A DNA stretch of 64,000 nt, from assembly GCF_949987535.1 (NCBI RefSeq), contig NC_080080.1:60424668-60488667 (forward strand), given 5' to 3'. Positions 49,446 through 60,372 of the stretch are shown in pieces. Under the pieces are notes generated by a model. The model ran no database searches, was not told the DNA's origin, and was given only the letters and a program-made list of their open reading frames with translations. Position 1 is the stretch's first letter, and each line of letters begins with the position of its first letter. The position numbers and the translations under genes were made by a program. Source of the DNA: Balaenoptera acutorostrata (taxonomy: Eukaryota; Chordata; Mammalia; Artiodactyla; Balaenopteridae).

Positions 49446-52400
49446 TTCCTAAATTTCTTTCCCTTCCCCCAAAGTACATAATGAAGTAAAAGCAAGAGAT
49501 GATGTCATTGGAATGGAAAGAAACCATCTCAGCATGTGAGATGAATAGAATTATGATGAGTTGGCATTTAAATATTTGAACATTGTATAGCGTTTGACCT
49601 AGGAATAGTCTCGTCCTGCACCAAGGAGGTTATAGGTGATCAGGGTACTCCTTTTCATATAGAATGACGGTGGCTCCCAAGCTTCCTCCCTCAGACTGGG
49701 GGCCTTTCAGAATTTTATCAGGGCAGAAACCATGTCTTTTTTGGTAACTCTTGCCAGTGAAAGGGGCCTTTGATGCTATTACAGTGGAGGAAGATTTAAC
49801 TTCTCTTCATCTCTGGGATAATGTTAAAGATAATGATCCATCCTGAGCAATGTTACAGAGGCCAAATGAGGGCAACATATGCCCAAAGCCAAGCTGGGAT
49901 TAGCACTGTGATTTTACTGAAAGAATGCTGGAGGCTGGGTCACAAAAGGAGATCACCACTGACTTTAAATGAGAGCAAATTATTACATTTCCACATATAA
50001 GATCTGTCTCTGAAACAAGAGAATAAAAGAAAGCAATTCAGGCTGCCTTTATTATAACTGAAGTTGATGACAGTGTTTCTGAAAATATGATGGTAATTCT
50101 GAAAATATGGAAATACTGCATAAAAGTGTTAAGTAAGAACAAGATGGGAAGAGGACACTCTAAGAACAAAAGCAGGTAAAAGCCAGTTTGGCAGTTTTAT
50201 TTTTTGTCTGTCTGTGGCTTTTTTGTAAATAAGAAAAAAAACTGAGCTAAGCAAGACATATGCATAGTGAAACTTTCCATCCCTTAGACAGAGAATCCAC
50301 ACCTTACGCTTGAAATTTGTGGGACTTTTCAGTTTCTAAATGCCATGAAGGGCAAAATGAGAGTGAAGTGGATGGAATTTTGAGGACCAATGGGAAGAAA
50401 TCAGATTTAGGTATCATCAGGCATCATTTAGGGGCAATGTTTTCATCATATGAGAAAACTTTAACAATTCACACACACAAAATTATATGTACTGAGAAAG
50501 TAGATGATTAATGAATATTTTGTACCTCTATTGATGTACTTGTAAAATTAGGCTAAGAATGGACATAATAGGAACCAGGGATAATAACACAGATACAACA
50601 CAAATAGTAAAACAAGGTATATTTGGTTGAGACTTTTAATAAAACATCTTTTTGTAATATTTTAGGTGTACTTTGCAGTCATGATTTCAAATACTGAATC
50701 ACCTGAGAGTGATTTGTACTTTGATTCATCTGGGTAAGAAGTTCTTAGATATTCATTAGCTATTCTTTCTAAAGCATTGCTTTGCCATATTCTTTCATTT
50801 GTCCAATTCCTAAAATAGCATATTCTCTTCTTGTAGTATCATAATATTGTGTTGGAGACTTCTGAGGTACTTTATCATACTACCCTATATGCTACCCTAT
50901 AACACCATAGAGTAAAAAAAAAATAAATACATAAAGCTAAGATATTGCTATGATTGGTTTAAAACACTCTGAAAGCTTTGGGTCATAGCTGTGTAACTTC
51001 AAAACATGAATATTTTATTAATTCTAAATTCACAGTTGTAATTTCACAGTTGCTTAAAAATTTAAGGTACATTTTTATTCCACTCAATGAACTACCTATG
51101 TAGACATATGAGCTATGATTTTTTGGTTGGAAGGTTTCAATTATAGTAAAGGTAATTATATTTCTTTCTGAAATAAACTTTCATTCTCTGGGTAATTACA
51201 TTTTGAATGAAAAGAAAATATCAAAACCCTGGGTTACCCTGCAGATCTACTTTTCTCAGTACTTTGTCATTTTGGCCTCATGATGGCACCAAAGGGTAGG
51301 AAATTACTTTCTGAATTCCCATTTACTTACTGAATTGCAGTAAAAAATGAATAAAATTAGCAAACGACAGGCGAGTATGCTAAACCTTGCATATAAGGAA
51401 GGTTGGGGGAGCTGGTCTCAGTTTTGGGTATGCCCGCTTTGGTATAGTTGTATACAGTTACTCTCCTACTTTTCTCTATGCAAGACATTTTCTCTCGTTT
51501 TTCTCAAATTAGTTTGCCCCCTTCCCATTATCCCTTCTTCCAATTCATCTCCTCAGTTGCAGCCAGGAAAAGGTGCTGATGAAAAAAATTTGCTAGATCT
51601 TATCATAACAATAAACTTGTGTCTGAATAACTTTGAAAGAGACATGATTAACAAATGGCCAATAAGAAGACTACTATAAAGGAAATATACATCATAAAAT
51701 AGGAAAAAAAGTACCCTTTGAGTTGATATCTCACTCATTTTCCAATTTCTTAGATAATCGAAATTTAGAATCTAATTTGACACCATAATAAATCTTACTT
51801 AAGATTAATGACAGCAGTCTCAGCTGTTGTCTTACATTTCTCATTGGTGGATGAGACATAGTTAATGTGTGCGTTCAAATGAATGCCCTGCTATGTGTGC
51901 ACCTCCATATATCAAACCTGCACTCTAGGTTCTGTTACACACTGAGAGGGAATAAAATAAATGTAAGATATGTTTCTTTTCCTTTCAAAGAAACTTGTAA
52001 CCCAGCTCAAGTGAAGATATCAGTATATCTAAAAATAGCTAATATTAACGGTAGGTAACAACTTGAAGGCCTTGAATATTAGGAAATAAAAATAGTACAA
52101 AATGACTTTTGGTTAAGCAAAAACTTAAAGTGCTATATAAGGAATTCTTCCTAAATGTAAAATAAAAACACGTTTTAAGATGAGCAAATTATGTTTTGTT
52201 ACACAACATTTATAACCTGCAATTGACTCTTTCAATCTATGGAATATAAAGATTTTTACATGTTAACTCTATTTCCTCAGTTTTCATAATCTTTTGGGTT
52301 AGTGCAAAGCATCACAAAAATAGATTATAAAACAACACCCAATCTTTTCTTTCTAGTTCCTGTGGGATTTGGGACCCTCTCGCAGTGCTTTTTTTACCTC

Positions 52401-52960
52401 CCATCTATAGCATCTCTGTCTTCTGCCCACAGCCAAACTTAGTAAAATGAGGTACTTCCATGCTTCCCCAAAGACCTCTGGGTCTGCTTGTTCAGACAAT
52501 TCCCTCTGCTTTTATGTAAGGAGTATTGTTCTTCCTTTTTTTACTCCTACAGTCCCCACAGTAAATAAAACATTCATTACTCAAATTTGTGAAAAACAAT
52601 AGTTCTTTGCTCCTGGCTTCTTATCAAATCTTGCATTTGTAAATTTACATATTCTCTCACTTCCTAAAATCCCTGAGATCCTTGAGTTTGGGTTAGAGGA
52701 TAATCTGAGAAGCATTACCTTGGGTCACTCACTCTTCTGGATCAAGACTATCCCTTAACTAAGTTTTCCTTTTAAGTAAAGTTCCTTCTCTATTCACTGT
52801 AGTGACTGGGTAGCTAAGAGAGGAGCTTTGTCCCTCAATAGCCTGAATACCTTCATTTTGGGGGAGGGGTGTAGGTTAGCTCTTAGCCTGTAAATCACCA
52901 TATACATGAGGCTTATTGCAATTCTCTTTAAAATTAATCTTTAGTAGGATCAGCTTGCCC
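49446..52960. other. unassigned sequence, longest repeat-poor stretch
   Basis: Over about 3.5 kb I recognise no SINE, LINE or LTR. A weak exon candidate lies at 50666-50733. The 110-codon plus frame at 51347-51679 has no domain or splice context I can defend. If this window contains conserved non-coding elements or a rare exon, this is a sensible place to look. Confidence 0.4.
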
Positions 52961-52962
52961 AA

Positions 52963-52971
52963 GTGTATGTA

Positions 52972-53014
<43 letters not shown>
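52963..53014. repeat. (TG)n(TA)n microsatellite
   Basis: A TGTATG lead, about nine TG units and then about thirteen TA units. Spurious frames on both strands come from it. Confidence 0.95.
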
Positions 53015-53015
<1 letters not shown>

Positions 53016-53066
53016 CCCATATATCTGTTTGTTTGAACTCTCTCTCTACACACACACTCACACATA

Positions 53067-53568
53067 CACAGATCTTCCTCGACTTGGAATGGGGTTACGT
53101 CCTGATAAACCCATTGTTAAGTTGAAAATATTGTAAGTTGAAAATACATTTAATACACCTAACCTACTGAACATCAAAGCTTAGCCTACCCTACCTTAAA
53201 TGTGCTCAGAACACTTACATTAGCCTACGCTTAGGCAAAATCATCTAACACAAAGCCTACTTTATAATAAAGTGTTAAGTATCTCATGTAATTTATTGAC
53301 TAGTGTAGTGAAAGTGAAAAATAGAATGGTTGTATGGGTACAGAATGTTTTTAAGTGTATTGGTTGTTTACCCTTGTGATCACCTCGCTGACTGAGTGCT
53401 GTGGTTCCCTGTGGCAGCCCAGCATTAGGAGAAGAATATCATATTGCATGATAGCTGAGAAAAGATCAAAATTCAAAAATTATGGCTTCTAATGAATGTG
53501 TATTGCTTTTGTCCCATAGTAGTCGAAAAATTGTAAGTTGAATCATCATAAGTCTGGGGGTGTCTGTG
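53067..53568. mobile_element. Tigger-like (TcMar) non-autonomous DNA transposon
   Basis: The ends CACAGATCTTCCTCGACTT (53067-53085) and AAGTCTGGGGGTGTCTGTG (53550-53568) are imperfect terminal inverted repeats, agreeing at CACAGA and GACTT. A TA dinucleotide flanks each side (53065-53066 and 53569-53570), as expected for Tc1/mariner insertion. Subterminal 'gttgaaaatattgtaagttgaaaa' and 'cgaaaaattgtaagttgaa' strengthen the symmetry. The interior ('acctaacctactgaacatcaaagc') matches a common mammalian MER repeat. At about 502 bp it is too short for a transposase. Confidence 0.85.
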
Positions 53569-53640
53569 TATATATATATACATTCAAAATTCTAAGAATA
53601 TAATATATAATGAAATATAATATATCCTACTATATATATT

Positions 53641-53693
53641 ATGCTAAGAATATATATGTATGTGCATACATATGTATGTATTTATGTATGCAT

Positions 53694-53757
<64 letters not shown>

Positions 53758-53770
53758 CATATATTCTTAG
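53641..53770. repeat. long (TA)n tract inside an inverted repeat
   Basis: A TA run at 53691-53757, with single TT interruptions, is bounded by CTAAGAATATATATGTA (53644-53660) and ATACATATATTCTTAG (53755-53770), which are near reverse complements. A further copy of CTAAGAATATA lies at about 53592. The whole can fold as one long hairpin. Confidence 0.9.
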
Positions 53771-54535
53771 AGTGTTCATCTAGCTTAGACCCTCACTCTG
53801 GATTTTCTGTTTCATTGGAAATAATCTATAGTTCCAGATGATTAGTTAAGTAACACAACACAGAATATTACTAATTTAAAAAATTAGTTCCTTTTTCATA
53901 AGTCACTTATTTTAACAAAAAATGTAAAAAAGAAAAATGAGTTTGAAGACTTCTTTGCGGTGGGCTGACTTTTGATATAGGCATGGAGATATGTTCTTGC
54001 CATCTATTTGTTTCATAACATGTTTTTAACAAATATCTTTCAAATTCAAAGCCACATAATCCAGAAGCATGGAATAATAGCAGTATAAGTATGATTGTAT
54101 TTGACTGAACTGCACAGAAAGCAATACGTTCACTGTTGGATGTTGAAAAGGCACCTAAAAAAGGTAGAGTATCCATTAGCCTAGAATAAATGTGGGATTT
54201 TTCCAATGATATACCTAGCACAGAGGCAAGCACTTTAAAAGACATTTTCCTGCTTGTCTGCTTTAAATAATTTCCATTATCTTCAGCATGATGTCAATTC
54301 AGGAAATATTTACACCTACAAAAGGGTAATGTAGGTATAGATAGATTCCTATCATTTTATTTTAATCACTTCGTCTTTATCAGCTTCTGGAAATGGAAAT
54401 TTTTGCCTGGATTACATTAAGTTGTATAACTGTAGAAAGTAATGATAGATATGGTTTAAAATCCTTTTGAATAGACTGTCTTCTATATGGACAAAATCAT
54501 ACATGGATTTTGAAATTTGAAATGGAGATAATACT
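53771..54535. other. unassigned sequence
   Basis: No nameable repeat. The 112-codon minus frame at 53907-54245 has no recognisable domain; I see no conserved motif or splice signal in it. Confidence 0.4.
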
Positions 54536-54539
54536 GCTA

Positions 54540-54660
54540 ATTGAACTGGTGCCCCTCATCTCCAGATGAAGAAACCAAGGAACAGAAAGGTTAATACTTA
54601 TAGCTAGTTGATGGTGATGCTGGACTAGAATCTAGGAGGACTGTTAGATAATTGTCAAGT
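54540..54660 (-). mobile_element. MIR fragment, antisense
   Basis: 'catctccagatgaagaaaccaaggaacagaaaggttaatac' followed by 'gatgctggactagaatctagg' is an antisense MIR core. Confidence 0.6.
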
Positions 54661-55030
54661 ATTTTTTGTTTGTGTACACATTTTTTTCCTTCAGAAAAAT
54701 AAAACCAACATGTTTTGTCTTTTGAATAAAAAGAAGAGGGTCCTCATTTCAGAAACAAAATCCAATTTTGTATTACTCTAAATATAATATATGGGTTTTT
54801 TTCCCTTCTAAAATTTTCATCAAAGATGGAAAATACTAAGATATACTGTGTTTCTTGTTGTTTATCAGTCTGTACCTTTATCTATTATAGAAGTGAGAAA
54901 AATAACATAAATTCAATAATAAATTTGTAATTGTTAACAATTTATTGATGTCTTTTAATAAACTCCTGAATAAATAGTTTTATTTCAATTTTACAATATG
55001 ATATTCACATGAGAAAAACATGATTTAATA
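54661..55030. other. unassigned AT-rich sequence
   Basis: Nothing recognisable. Confidence 0.5.
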
Positions 55031-55200
55031 CACGTATATATAAGTATACACACATACATATATATATAATCACACACATATACATATATATACATATATA
55101 GTACATGCATATATGCATGTACATATATACATATACCTCACACATATACATATACATACATATATTGTACTTGGGTACACACACAAATACATATGCGCAT
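55031..55200. repeat. complex (TA)n/(CATA)n microsatellite with palindrome
   Basis: About 170 bp of ATAC, ACAT, CACA and TATA motifs. A perfect 22-bp palindrome with arms GTACATGCATA and TATGCATGTAC lies at 55101-55122. The 72-codon minus frame here is a low-complexity artefact. Confidence 0.95.
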
Positions 55201-55419
55201 GTAAAATATCTATTATTAGACACCTAATATTCATAAAGTAGAGCTTTTCATATCTCTAAGGCTCTCAAAACAGTATCTGGCATACTGTGAGCATTACAGA
55301 TGTGCTTCCTTTTAGTTATGATGATGTAGTCTATACAAAAGGATAAAAAAAGTCTCTATAATAGCTGCAACAATTCAGAAAATATTACATCTCTACCAGT
55401 CAGTAAATAATAAGTACTG

Positions 55420-55620
55420 AATGAGTGGTATGGAAAATAAGTCTTGTGGAAGTTTAGAAGAAGGAAAAATTGCTTCCAGATGAAATTGTCAGGGAATACT
55501 TTATAAGAGAAGCAGGATTTGAGCTGCACTTTGAAAAATGGGCAGGATTTGGATAAACAGAGCAAGAAGGGTTGGGTTGAGAAGTGTTGTAACAGAAGTA
55601 AAGTGTAAAGGCAGAGCTTA
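55420..55620 (-). mobile_element. L2-like fragment, antisense
   Basis: 'gggaatactttataagagaagcaggatttgagctgcac' and 'aaaaatgggcaggatttgg' fit the antisense L2 'gaggtgacatttgagct...cttgaa' region. Short and diverged. Confidence 0.45.
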
Positions 55621-55887
55621 ATTTTCATTCTTCTCTGCCTCAGGGTTGATGAGAGGAGATAAATATATTTAAGCATGAAGCCAACGGGGAAATCTCCTTT
55701 CTCTCTTTCCCTGACTTTTGAACTCTCTCCCAGTATCACTATATTTTTCAAAACAAAGATCCCTGGAAAATTCTCCTTTCTATTATACTCCCTGGGACAA
55801 TGATATGTTCATATCTGTTGCTTTTAAAATAACATATTCCCATTGTTATGATATAATTGTATATTTACCATGTTGAAATGAAAGCAA

Positions 55888-55909
55888 GTGTGTATGTGTG
55901 TGTGTGTTC
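55888..55909. repeat. (TG)n microsatellite
   Basis: About ten TG units with one TA interruption. Confidence 0.9.
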
Positions 55910-56060
55910 TTTATAACCTGGGTTTCTCTAGTTCATAAAGAAACAAGGAAGCTGTACTTCTTTTTTCTGTCAGAGTAGGGTGAAAGGTATCCTCCTTACT
56001 CAAGCAAAATAGCAGTTAAAGTATAGCTGGGCATCAGAAGCTGCAGAGCATACCGTGTTT

Positions 56061-56331
56061 AATAAACTTCATGGATGAGTAATATTCCATTGTATATATG
56101 TGCCACATCTTCTTTATCCATTCATCTGTCGATGGACACTTAGGTTGCTTCCATGTCCTGGCTATTATAAATGGGGTGGGGGGAGAGAGACGCAAGAGAG
56201 AGGAGATATGGGGATATATGTATATGTATAGCTGATTTACTTTGTTATAAAGCAGAAACTAACACACCATTGTAAAGCAATTATACTCCAATAAAGATGT
56301 TAAAAAAATAAAATAAAATAAATTTCATGGA
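56061..56331 (+). mobile_element. short 5'-inverted (twin-primed) L1 with duplication
   Basis: AATAAACTTCATGGA (56061-56075) and AATAAATTTCATGGA (56317-56331) flank the insertion with one mismatch. 56076 to about 56172 is L1 ORF2 C-terminal sequence on the minus strand ('tgagtaatattccattgtatata', 'atggacacttaggttgcttcc'). From about 56173 the L1 3' UTR runs on the plus strand ('gctgatttactttgttataaagc', 'tgtaaagcaattatactccaataaag') into an A-rich tail. The head-to-head arrangement in one duplication marks one insertion with an inverted 5' part. The low divergence shows it is young. Confidence 0.95.
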
Positions 56332-57590
56332 AATCTGGCCACAAGAGAGTGGCTATGGAGATATTTCTCTCCTCGGAAAACAATACTCTACTCTCCATCT
56401 TCAAACAGCTCTGTTACCTATATCATCTTCACTGACAAGGGACATACTTTGTATATATTGACTAATGAAAGGTATGTGACAATTTAATCATTAGTAAGGT
56501 GTATAATTCACAGAACCTTAACCTAAGGAAAATGAAATTAAGGATGGATGTCTGCTGAAAAAAAATTCTTAAATGCATATCCAAGCTGAAAATAAATGAT
56601 TTGGGGATTTTCTGCTGTTTAGGATTATCTGCACCAGTGAGCCCCTCTATTACTGTTTGTAACAGAGTGTTGACTTAGTTTGTCTGCTAGAACTACTCCA
56701 GCTGCAAGGATATGTAGTATAGTAGATTGGAGTTATCTGTCAATGTAAATCCCTGAATCAGTTATGTATACAAATAAAAGTATTTTATTTCCTATTATAT
56801 TTGGTCGAAGTTGCTTTGAAACATAATCAAGGTGAATTTGGGGTTAATATAGGAAAAGAATGCTTTAGCAAATACCAGATTGGTGAAAATTAGCTGTATT
56901 TCATTTTCTCTAAATAATGTAGCCTCATCTGTTAATATACACAAGTTCAATCTATAATATTTATTACACCCTTTTTGTGAGCAAAATCTTGTGATTGCAT
57001 CACCTGAGGAGTTATTTAGATGTGATTAAGCCTAGAATTTCAGCTGGACAAGCCCACAACGTTTGTGGCTCCACTTTGCACCTTAAAACTTGCATTTGCA
57101 CCTGCAAAAGGCTGAAATGAATCACAAGTCAGCACATGTGTGTTCCATTATTCATTTTTTATGAGCAGATGTGGGTGATGTGGGCAAAGAGCTAGATGCA
57201 TCTTTAATTGAGAAAACCTGTGGAAAAGTTATCCCTAAATCTCTTCTAGGGAATTGACTTTGAACACGACACACCATGATTTGGAAACTACAAGCCAGAC
57301 CGAAATGTTGACCAGACAACCTAAACTTGAACGTAGGCTGTCAGAAATGAATATTAAGGATCTTAATCCTCAGATTTTCTTCCTTTCAAAATTTCTCTTT
57401 GAATAATGCTGTATCCATTAGGTTTTTCTGTTTTTGTTGTTTTAATGTTTGCTTTAAAATAATATAAACCACCAAGATTAAAGACATAAGACCCAGTGGC
57501 ATTCATTTGTAGAAAAGTATATTGGGTCCCAAACTTATTTTTCCATGCTTCATTAAGGTGTGTAATTTAAAGTTATTTTTCTGCCTTTAC
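56332..57590. other. unassigned sequence
   Basis: No gene or confident repeat. The less AT-rich part at 57040-57250 has no nameable family and would be a candidate for conservation testing. Confidence 0.4.
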
Positions 57591-57599
57591 ACTTAATTA

Positions 57600-58860
57600 A
57601 CACACCTGAGTATTTATTCTATGGAAGATACTCCTCTAGTTGCTAGCAATGAGGAATGGAAGTAAAAATGAATGAGACACAGACCCTGACATAAAGAAAA
57701 AAGTATTATAGAAAGCACATTTTATAAAGCTTGACTATTCTGGAAATTATAATAATGATGTAGTTCCTGATCAGATCAATTTGTATATGCAATTGAAAAT
57801 TAGATGGATTGCTCCCCAAAACTGCTATACCTATATAATCCACTGGAAGTGTTAGGCATTACGGGAATAAGCCCTTAAGGAATTTATAAGACAATGAAGG
57901 AGAACAGAGTGATTAGTGCTAGTATAAAGTATGCGAGGGAGTGGTGGAAACCAACAGGAAAAGCACTTAACTCAGCACTGGGGAATTGGAGACAGAAAAT
58001 GACATCAACAGTGAGACCTGAAAAATGAGTTGGTATTAGACAGTTTGGAGGAGGCTTGGAAAGGAGATCTTGGTAGAGAAAGAAGCATATGAAAGACACA
58101 TAGATGAGAAAATATGGTGACTCAGAGGAACAGGAAGGAGATTTGTCATATACAAGCATAGAAAGGGAATTAGTAGGGAAGATGAAATTGGACAGACAAT
58201 AATTACAGCTAGTATTCTTTTCTATTTCTGTGTGTCAGGCGGTATCCTAAGAACATAAGAGGATTTACCTTATTTAGTCTTCACCATAATCATATGAAGA
58301 GATATCCCCATTTCAAAAATGATAATTTGGAGACTTAGAGAAATTATGTATCTGCCCAAGACCCCCAGCTATTAGATGACAGAATTCAAACTGAAGCTCT
58401 AGACTCCGTGTTCTTCATCACTGTACTGTGTGACTTCAAAGGAATAAGTTGAGACATGTTGAGAGGTTTGTACTTTACAGGACATTTGGCAACCACTGAG
58501 GAGTTTTAGGTCTTGAATTTTAGCAAAGTGAAACCAACAATAAAGAGTGAGTACAAGATTGGAGGGAAATGATTCTGCAATCAGGATGCTATTTTAAGAT
58601 TCTAGAGAAAGATAGGAGTATAACTAAGATAGTGGCAGAGATTCCAGAGAAAGATTGGAGTGTAAATAAGATAGGGAGAAAATTGGAAATTTTTGAATGA
58701 TATTAAGGAGGCAAGAGGCAGCGTCAAGAGAACTCGTTGAGGGAAATGGTGAGGAATAAGTTGGAGGGGCTGAGTTCTTGGCTTCCAGTTTAAACATTTT
58801 GATAGGTGATAGCACTGCCGATCGCAATAGTGGTAGCTCAAGTCTTAAGTACTCTTGGAG
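57600..58860 (-). mobile_element. L2 LINE, antisense, split by a MIR
   Basis: The left part shows 'gtgagacctgaaaaatgagttgg' and a purine-rich AGGA-type body typical of antisense L2. The right part resumes with 'tttgtactttacaggacatttggcaaccactgaggagttttagg'. A MIR occupies 58195-58435. Minus frames at 57884-58159 and 58602-58841 are on the L2 coding strand but keep no clear motif. Confidence 0.55.
58195..58435 (-). mobile_element. MIR SINE, antisense, near full length
   Basis: 'tctgtgtgtcaggcggtatcctaag', 'accttatttagtcttcaccataatcatatgaag', 'atatccccatttcaaaaatgata', 'gcccaagacccccagctatta' and 'tagactccgtgttcttcatcactgtactg' give the whole MIR in antisense order. It appears inserted in the L2. 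Confidence 0.85.
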
Positions 58861-59400
58861 GCCTTTTCTCTATCTGCTTCCTTGACACACGTCTTCCACT
58901 ACAGAGTTGAGAAGTAGATGCCTGTTCTCTAGACATCTACTATATAGCAACCCAAGGACAACATTATCCACACTAGTCATCATACTTCATGACCTTTCCC
59001 ACTTGACTCAGGTTCATTGAGATTATCTTTTATATTCAGTATTTCCAGAATACTGGACTATCATAGACTTGTTTAAATACTTGTTGAATGAATACAGTGA
59101 CATATAAAAGTGTAAGGTGAGTAAGGGCTCAGGAGATACTAAAGTCTATGTTATATCTGTTACTTCAGAAAATAAGGGAAGGAATTGGAAATTGGGGAAG
59201 CATTTTTCTCCATTCTTTCTCATAAAGCGTGGGGTTTTGGAAGAGAAGGGAGAATGTTGGAAAAGATGACTGGTTATATATACTTTATTGAAGTATAAAT
59301 TTTGCCTCTTTTTGATCGTGGCTTAAAATACTGCAAGAGGGGATTTTTTTTTTTTTTTTCCTGAGGATGAACTGCATCTTTATCAAGAGATATTTATCTA
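58861..59400. other. unassigned sequence left of the young L1
   Basis: A possible L2 3' fragment lies at 58960-59095 ('tgtttaaatacttgttgaatgaatac'). A T run of about 17 lies at 59346-59361. Nothing else is recognisable. Confidence 0.45.
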
Positions 59401-59977
59401 GGGGATTGGAGAAGATGGCGGAAGAGTAAGACGCGGAGATCACATTCCTTCCCACAGATACAGTAGAAATACATCTACACGTGGAACTGCTCCTACAGAA
59501 CACCCACTGAACGCTGGCAGAAAACGTCCGACCTCCAAAAAGGCAAGAAACTCCCCCCGTACTTGGGTAGGGCAAAAGAAAAAAGAAATAACAGAGACAA
59601 AAGAATAGGGACGGCACCTGCACCAGTGGGAGGGAGCCGTGAAGGAGGAAAGGTTTCCACGCACTAGGAGCCCCTTCGCGGGCGGAGACTGCGGGGGGCA
59701 GAGGGGGGAAGCTTCAGAGCCACGGAGGAGAGCGCAGCCACAGAGGTACGGAGGGCAAAGCGGAGAGGTTCCCGCACAGAGGCTCGGCGCCGAGCAGCAC
59801 TCACCAGCCCGAGAGGCTTGTCTGCTTAGCCGCCGGGGCGGGCGGGGCTGGGAGCTGAGGCTCGGGCTTCGGTCGGATCGCAGGGAGAGGACGGGCTGGC
59901 GGCGTGAACACAGCCTGAAGGGGTTGGCGCACCACAGCTAGCCCGGAGGGAGTCCGGGAAAAAGTCTGCGGCTGCCG

Positions 59978-60006
59978 AAGAGGCAAGAGACTTTTTCTTG
60001 CCTCTT
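59978..60006. other. hairpin, unit 1 of the L1 5' UTR
   Basis: AAGAGGCAAGA at 59978-59988 pairs with TCTTGCCTCTT at 59996-60006 across the loop GACTTTT, an uninterrupted 11-bp stem. It could form in the L1 RNA. Its function is unknown. Confidence 0.9.
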
Positions 60007-60343
60007 TGATTCGCGGCGGGCAAGGAGAGGGGATTCAGAGCACCGCCTAAACGAACTCCAGAGAAGGGCGCGAGCCGCGGCTATCAGCGCGGATCCCACA
60101 GCAACAGGGGCGCAGAGGGAAAATCGGAGAGACTCCCGCACAGAGGCTCGGCGCCGAGCGGCGCTCACCAGCCCGAGAGGCTTGTCTGCTCCCCCGCCGG
60201 GGCGGGCAGGGCTGGGAGCTGAGGCTCGGGCTGCGGTCGGATCGCAGGGAGAGCACTGGGGCTGGCGGCGTGAACACAGCCTGAAGGGGTTAGCGCACCA
60301 CAGCTAGCCGGGAGGGAGACCGGGAAAAGGTCTGCAGCTGCCG

Positions 60344-60372
60344 AAGAGGCAAGAGACTTTTTCTTGCCTCTT
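60344..60372. other. hairpin, unit 2 of the L1 5' UTR
   Basis: The same stem AAGAGGCAAGA / TCTTGCCTCTT and loop GACTTTT as in unit 1, at 60344-60354 and 60362-60372. Stem and loop are identical although bases around them differ between the units. Confidence 0.9.

Noticed and set aside
51347..51679. 110-codon plus-strand frame in the repeat-poor stretch
   Set aside because: No domain, no signal peptide or convincing splice sites. A frame of this length is not rare by chance over several kilobases.
55356..55751. 131-codon minus-strand frame
   Set aside because: It overlaps an L2-like fragment, is rich in Leu, Phe and Ser, and has no motif I recognise.
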